Source of the DNA: an uncultured Flammeovirgaceae bacterium
GTDB lineage: Bacteria > Bacteroidota > Bacteroidia > Cytophagales > Cyclobacteriaceae
Direction: 5' to 3'
Assembly: GCA_937138955.1 (NCBI GenBank)
Contig: CAKZPJ010000812.1
Span: 1 to 10,773 of the forward strand
Length of the DNA stretch: 10,773 nucleotides
Shown: positions 7,283 through 10,773 of the stretch, in pieces
Layout of the letters: every line of letters begins with the position of its first letter
Numbering within the stretch: position 1 is the first letter of the stretch
Position numbers and translations under genes: made by a program
The notes under the pieces: model-generated
What the model was told of the DNA's origin: nothing
Seen by the model: only the letters and a program-made list of their open reading frames with translations
The model's database searches: none

Positions 7283-10200
7283 ATGTCCGATAAAAAACTC
7301 TTTCTTAATTTACTGGTAGCCCTGTTGTGTTATCTGACTGCTTGCAACAGTGACACCAGTAAAGAACAACTCTTTACCCTTCTCTCATCAAGTGAAACAG
7401 GAGTTACGTTCAAAAACACATTACGCGAAAGTGAAGAGTTTAATGTAATGAAATATGGCTACTTCTACAATGGCGGGGGCGTAGCCGTAGGCGATGTAAA
7501 CAACGATGGCTTAGCCGATATATACCTAAGTGGAAATCTGGTAGCAAGCAAACTGTACATAAACCAAGGCAACCAAGAGTCATTGAGTTTTGAAGATATC
7601 ACTGAGTCAGCGGGAGTGACTGCTTCGGGTCTTTGGAACACCGGAGTGGTAATGGCCGACGTGAACGGTGACGGGTGGCTGGATATTTACGTATGCCGTT
7701 CCGCAGCAGCTAATGCCGATCGGCGAAAAAACCTGCTATTTATCAATACCACTAATAGCTCAGGCGAGGTTTCTTTCTCGGAACAAGGCGAAGCTTACGG
7801 TTTAGATGATTCGGGTTACTCTACTCAAGCCACTTTCTTTGACTACGACCGCGATGGAGATTTAGATGTGTACATACTCAACCACTCTACCCAAGAATTT
7901 GCCAGTTTTAGTAACCTAGTTAGTCAGCACAAAAAAAGAACAAATCGTCAATTAGGAGATAAACTTTACCGAAATGACGGTGAGCATTTTACCGATATTA
8001 GTCAGGAAGCCGGAATTATTCAGAATGTGCTGGGTTTTGGACTGGGCGTAGCCGTAACCGATGTCAATAGCGATGGTTGGTTTGACATTTATGTAACCAA
8101 TGATTACAACGAAGAAGACTACCTGTACATCAATCAACAAAATGGCAAATTTCAGGAGTCACTAAGAGAATATGTGGAGCATACTTCTTTATTTTCTATG
8201 GGCTGCGATGCCGCCGATATTAATAATGATGGCAGCCCCGACATTATTACACTAGACATGTTGCCCGAAGATAATTATCGCCTCAAAATGTCGCTCGGTT
8301 CGGAAAACTACGATAAATATCGCAAGCTTATCAGTAGCGGGTTTCACTACCAAACCATGCGAAACATGCTGCAACTCAATACTTCCGCACCACTTCAATT
8401 TAATATCAACAATCACCCTTATCGAGAAGCAAGTACTGATTATTCGTCAGGCTTCAGAGAGATTGGGCAGCTAGCGGGTATTTCCAGTACCGATTGGAGC
8501 TGGGCACCCCTTATGGCTGATTTTGATCTAGACGGCTGGAAAGACGTGTTTATCAGCAATGGTTACGCCCGTAACTACCTGGATATGGACTTTATGAACT
8601 ACGTGGTGAGTGAGCAGGTAAAAGTCCAACAGCAAAACCTGGATGTAGAGCTAATGAGTTTGGTACAAAATATGCCCGCCATCGAAGTCTCTAATTATCT
8701 GTACCACAACCAAGGCAATCTTACCTTTACCAACCGTGCTGAAGACTGGGGATTAGACCACCCTTCATTATCTAACGCCGCTGCTTACGCCGATTTAGAC
8801 AACGATGGTGATTTAGATCTAGTAGTGAACAATGTGAACGAAGAAGCCTTCATTTATCGCAATAATCAGAACAAGCGAAGCCAGAAAAATTACCTTAAAG
8901 TACGGCTTCAGGGTAACACTAAAAACACGTTTGGAGTAGGTACCAAAGTGTATTTGCGAAACCAAAGGCAAACTCAGTACCAGGAAATGATTCCGGTGAG
9001 GGGCTTCCAATCGTCGGTTCCTTACGAGCTGGTTTTTGGTTTGGATACGCTAAATACGGTAGAAGGGTTAACCGTGGTTTGGCCCGATAGTTCTATTCAA
9101 TCAATAGAAAGTATAGAAGCCAATCAAACGCTTATTTTAAAGCAAACTGATGCTAAATCTGGGTTTAATGAGACAGTACAAACTAATCCAATTTTTGTTG
9201 ATTATGACAATTCGGGCATAGATTTTAACCATCAGGAAAACTCATTTCTAGATTTTAAACGAGACAAAATGCTTCCGCAGGGGATTTCTAACCTGGGACC
9301 GAAGATTACTCAAGGTGATATTAATGGTGATGGATTAATGGACATTCATATTGGCGGAGCAAAGGGTCAGCCGGGAACATTCTTTCAACAGCAGCCCAAT
9401 GGAACATTCAATCAAATTTCCACTTTAGCACTTACCGCTGATGCTGGTTCAGAAGATACCAATGGAGTATTTTTTGATGCCGATCAAGACGGCGACCAAG
9501 ACCTCTACGTAGTTAGTGGCGGAAGCGATTTTGCCGACCAAGACCAAGCCTTGCAAGACCGCTTGTATCTTAACAATGACAAGGGCGACTTTATACTAGC
9601 GAAAGGCAACCTTCCTGAAATGCTAACCAGCGGAAGTGCAGTAAGCGTTGCCGATATTGATCAGGATGGCGACCAAGACTTATTTGTTGGTGGGCGATTA
9701 ATTCCGGGAAGGTATCCGCTGGCACCCCGCAGCTACGTATTAGAAAACGATGGTGCCGGAAATTTTACTGATATAACTAAAAGCTTTGCGCCAACATTAG
9801 CCATCGTTGGAATGGTTACCGATGCAGTATTTACTCAGCTAAACGATGACAATTACCCCGACTTAGTAGTAGTGGGTGAATGGATGCCAATTCAGCTATT
9901 TCACAATGAAAGTGGTCAGCAATTGAAAGCTACTGAAATTCCTAACACTGGTGGTTGGTGGAACACACTACACGCTACTGATCTAGATCAAGATGGCGAT
10001 ACCGATCTAATAGCTGGAAATTTTGGAAACAATAACTTATATCGCCCGAACGCTAACCAACCCGCCCGCCTTATTTACAGCGATTTCGATCAGAACGGTT
10101 CAATTGACCCAATTTTTACGCATTATTTGCAGAATGAAGAAGTATTTGCCTATAGCAAAGATGAATTGCTCAGTCAAATTATTTCGCTAAAAAAACAGTT

Positions 10201-10666
10201 TCCTGATTACCAAACCTTCGCGCAAACAGCACCCAGTAAGTACTTTAGTGCTGAACAACTAGCTGATGCAGATACGCTATCCGCTACGCTATTTGAGTCG
10301 GTTTACTTAGAAAATCGAGATAGTACATTCATCGTCCACCCTTTGCCCGCTGAAGCCCAATTCGCTCCAATATACGCCATCACTTCAGCAGACATTAATC
10401 AGGACGGACAATCAGAGTTGATTATGGGGGGTAATCAGTCACTCACCCGAGTAAGCAGTGGCCGGTACGATGCGAGCTTCGGTTTGGTGCTTACCTACGG
10501 TATAGATAAGAAGTTTAAAGTCATGAACTCCACCCAAAGCGGAATTATGGTGCGAGGCGATGTGCGGGATATCGTCTACCACGAAGATGATCAACAATCG
10601 CATCTACTATTTGCCCGGAGTAACGATAGCTTAACAGTGTATCGTCAATACCAACAACTACCCTGA
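7283..10666 (+). CDS. Large FG-GAP/VCBS repeat lipoprotein with ASPIC/UnbV domain (CRTAC1-like)
   Basis: A predicted cell-surface lipoprotein of 1127 residues from the ATG at 7283, with lipobox LTAC (C21). A TTG six codons upstream (7265) lies inside the terminator T-tract and is unlikely. Seven calcium-loop motifs start at D71, D126, D187, D260, D312, D413 and D504, including the TLDMLPED stretch after the fifth. An ASPIC/UnbV domain follows at about 536-621 (NYLKVRL, GVGTKVYL, FGLD, VVWPDSS). Seven more loops start at D679, D732, D791, N854, D900, D934 and D1037. This suggests two seven-bladed beta-propellers flanking the ASPIC domain, each blade binding calcium. Such proteins are frequent in Bacteroidota; their biochemical role is not settled, and no catalytic motif is visible. 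I infer an adhesion, binding or scaffold role next to the SusC/SusD importer. The repeats carry near-identical DNA (DQDGDQD at 9479-9499 and 9659-9679), a sign of internal duplication. Confidence 0.9.
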   Translation: MSDKKLFLNLLVALLCYLTACNSDTSKEQLFTLLSSSETGVTFKNTLRESEEFNVMKYGYFYNGGGVAVGDVNNDGLADIYLSGNLVASKLYINQGNQESLSFEDITESAGVTASGLWNTGVVMADVNGDGWLDIYVCRSAAANADRRKNLLFINTTNSSGEVSFSEQGEAYGLDDSGYSTQATFFDYDRDGDLDVYILNHSTQEFASFSNLVSQHKKRTNRQLGDKLYRNDGEHFTDISQEAGIIQNVLGFGLGVAVTDVNSDGWFDIYVTNDYNEEDYLYINQQNGKFQESLREYVEHTSLFSMGCDAADINNDGSPDIITLDMLPEDNYRLKMSLGSENYDKYRKLISSGFHYQTMRNMLQLNTSAPLQFNINNHPYREASTDYSSGFREIGQLAGISSTDWSWAPLMADFDLDGWKDVFISNGYARNYLDMDFMNYVVSEQVKVQQQNLDVELMSLVQNMPAIEVSNYLYHNQGNLTFTNRAEDWGLDHPSLSNAAAYADLDNDGDLDLVVNNVNEEAFIYRNNQNKRSQKNYLKVRLQGNTKNTFGVGTKVYLRNQRQTQYQEMIPVRGFQSSVPYELVFGLDTLNTVEGLTVVWPDSSIQSIESIEANQTLILKQTDAKSGFNETVQTNPIFVDYDNSGIDFNHQENSFLDFKRDKMLPQGISNLGPKITQGDINGDGLMDIHIGGAKGQPGTFFQQQPNGTFNQISTLALTADAGSEDTNGVFFDADQDGDQDLYVVSGGSDFADQDQALQDRLYLNNDKGDFILAKGNLPEMLTSGSAVSVADIDQDGDQDLFVGGRLIPGRYPLAPRSYVLENDGAGNFTDITKSFAPTLAIVGMVTDAVFTQLNDDNYPDLVVVGEWMPIQLFHNESGQQLKATEIPNTGGWWNTLHATDLDQDGDTDLIAGNFGNNNLYRPNANQPARLIYSDFDQNGSIDPIFTHYLQNEEVFAYSKDELLSQIISLKKQFPDYQTFAQTAPSKYFSAEQLADADTLSATLFESVYLENRDSTFIVHPLPAEAQFAPIYAITSADINQDGQSELIMGGNQSLTRVSSGRYDASFGLVLTYGIDKKFKVMNSTQSGIMVRGDVRDIVYHEDDQQSHLLFARSNDSLTVYRQYQQLP

Positions 10667-10736
10667 TTCTTTCAGTTGGTTGTATCAGTTAGCAGGTTTT
10701 CCTATCTTATCAGCCCAACCTAACTAACTTTTTTCT

Positions 10737-10773
10737 ATGCGTAACTTTGCCATTCTACTCCTTTCGCTTTTAC
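10737..10773 (+). CDS. 5' end of a secreted protein gene, cut by the window edge
   Basis: An ATG at 10737 opens a frame that reads MRNFAILLLSLL before the window ends. Arg plus a Leu-rich hydrophobic run is the start of a signal peptide, so the product is probably exported or a lipoprotein; its family cannot be told. It is on the same strand, 70 bases after the stop of the large FG-GAP gene. That gap has no convincing terminator, only loose pairings such as AGTTAG (10687-10692) with CTAACT (10720-10725) ahead of a T-run, so co-transcription is likely. No Shine-Dalgarno is seen, as elsewhere in the window. Confidence 0.55.
   Translation, partial: MRNFAILLLSLL

Noticed and set aside
9479..9679. 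Near-identical 21-base DNA repeats 180 bases apart, considered as a mobile or recombination element
   Set aside because: They encode the same DQDGDQD calcium loop in two blades of a repeat protein, so the coding constraint explains them.
10674..10736. Terminator after the large lipoprotein gene
   Set aside because: Only competing 5-6 bp pairings with long loops are present (GGTTG/CAACC and AGTTAG/CTAACT). A T-run follows, but no compact stem precedes it, so I do not call a terminator.
1..10773. Defence system, CRISPR array, prophage or insertion sequence
   Set aside because: No repeat-spacer pattern, transposase, integrase, nuclease or terminal inverted repeats with target duplications could be found. 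All long frames are accounted for by importer, propeller and SDR genes.

Overview
The window (10,773 bases, AT-leaning) looks like chromosomal DNA of a Bacteroidota bacterium, most likely a marine or environmental member of the Cytophagia/Cytophagales. The reasons are a SusC/RagA-SusD/RagB outer-membrane pair, lipoproteins with relaxed lipoboxes followed by acidic residues, start codons without Shine-Dalgarno sequences, and promoters of the Bacteroidota type (TTTG, 19 bases, TAnnTTTG). The lineage call is an inference from gene families and was not checked by any search.

Layout. Bases 3-1160 (+) hold the 3' part of a secreted FG-GAP/VCBS-type beta-propeller protein. It starts outside the window and ends in a good intrinsic terminator (1163-1189). 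A structured but gene-free gap (1190-1480) separates it from a convergent short-chain dehydrogenase/reductase on the minus strand (1481-2251). This SDR gene is divergent from a three-gene, same-strand block: a SusC-like TonB-dependent transporter (start chosen at 2512, stop 5598), a SusD-like surface lipoprotein (5611-7209, 12 bases after susC), and, beyond a strong terminator (7234-7266), a very large FG-GAP/VCBS lipoprotein with a central ASPIC/UnbV domain (7283-10666). A further gene beginning with a signal peptide starts at 10737 and runs off the right edge. The divergent region 2252-2511 carries a consensus promoter for susC, a weaker promoter for the SDR, and a perfect hairpin in the predicted susC leader.

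How the parts fit together. SusC and SusD families form a lidded outer-membrane importer for oligomeric or bulky nutrients, driven by TonB. The large lipoprotein is probably also surface-anchored and may supply a calcium-dependent binding platform for the same importer. The terminator between susD and this gene probably sets a lower expression level for it. The SDR could act in the cytoplasm on a product of the imported compound, but only its divergent position supports that. No glycoside hydrolase, peptidase, sulfatase or sigma/anti-sigma regulator is visible, so the substrate cannot be named. I see no RNA gene, insertion sequence, CRISPR array or prophage, and nothing that clearly amounts to a new system. 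The most unusual items are the 7 + ASPIC + 7 repeat layout of the large lipoprotein, the terminator placed just before its start codon, and the regulatory details upstream of susC.
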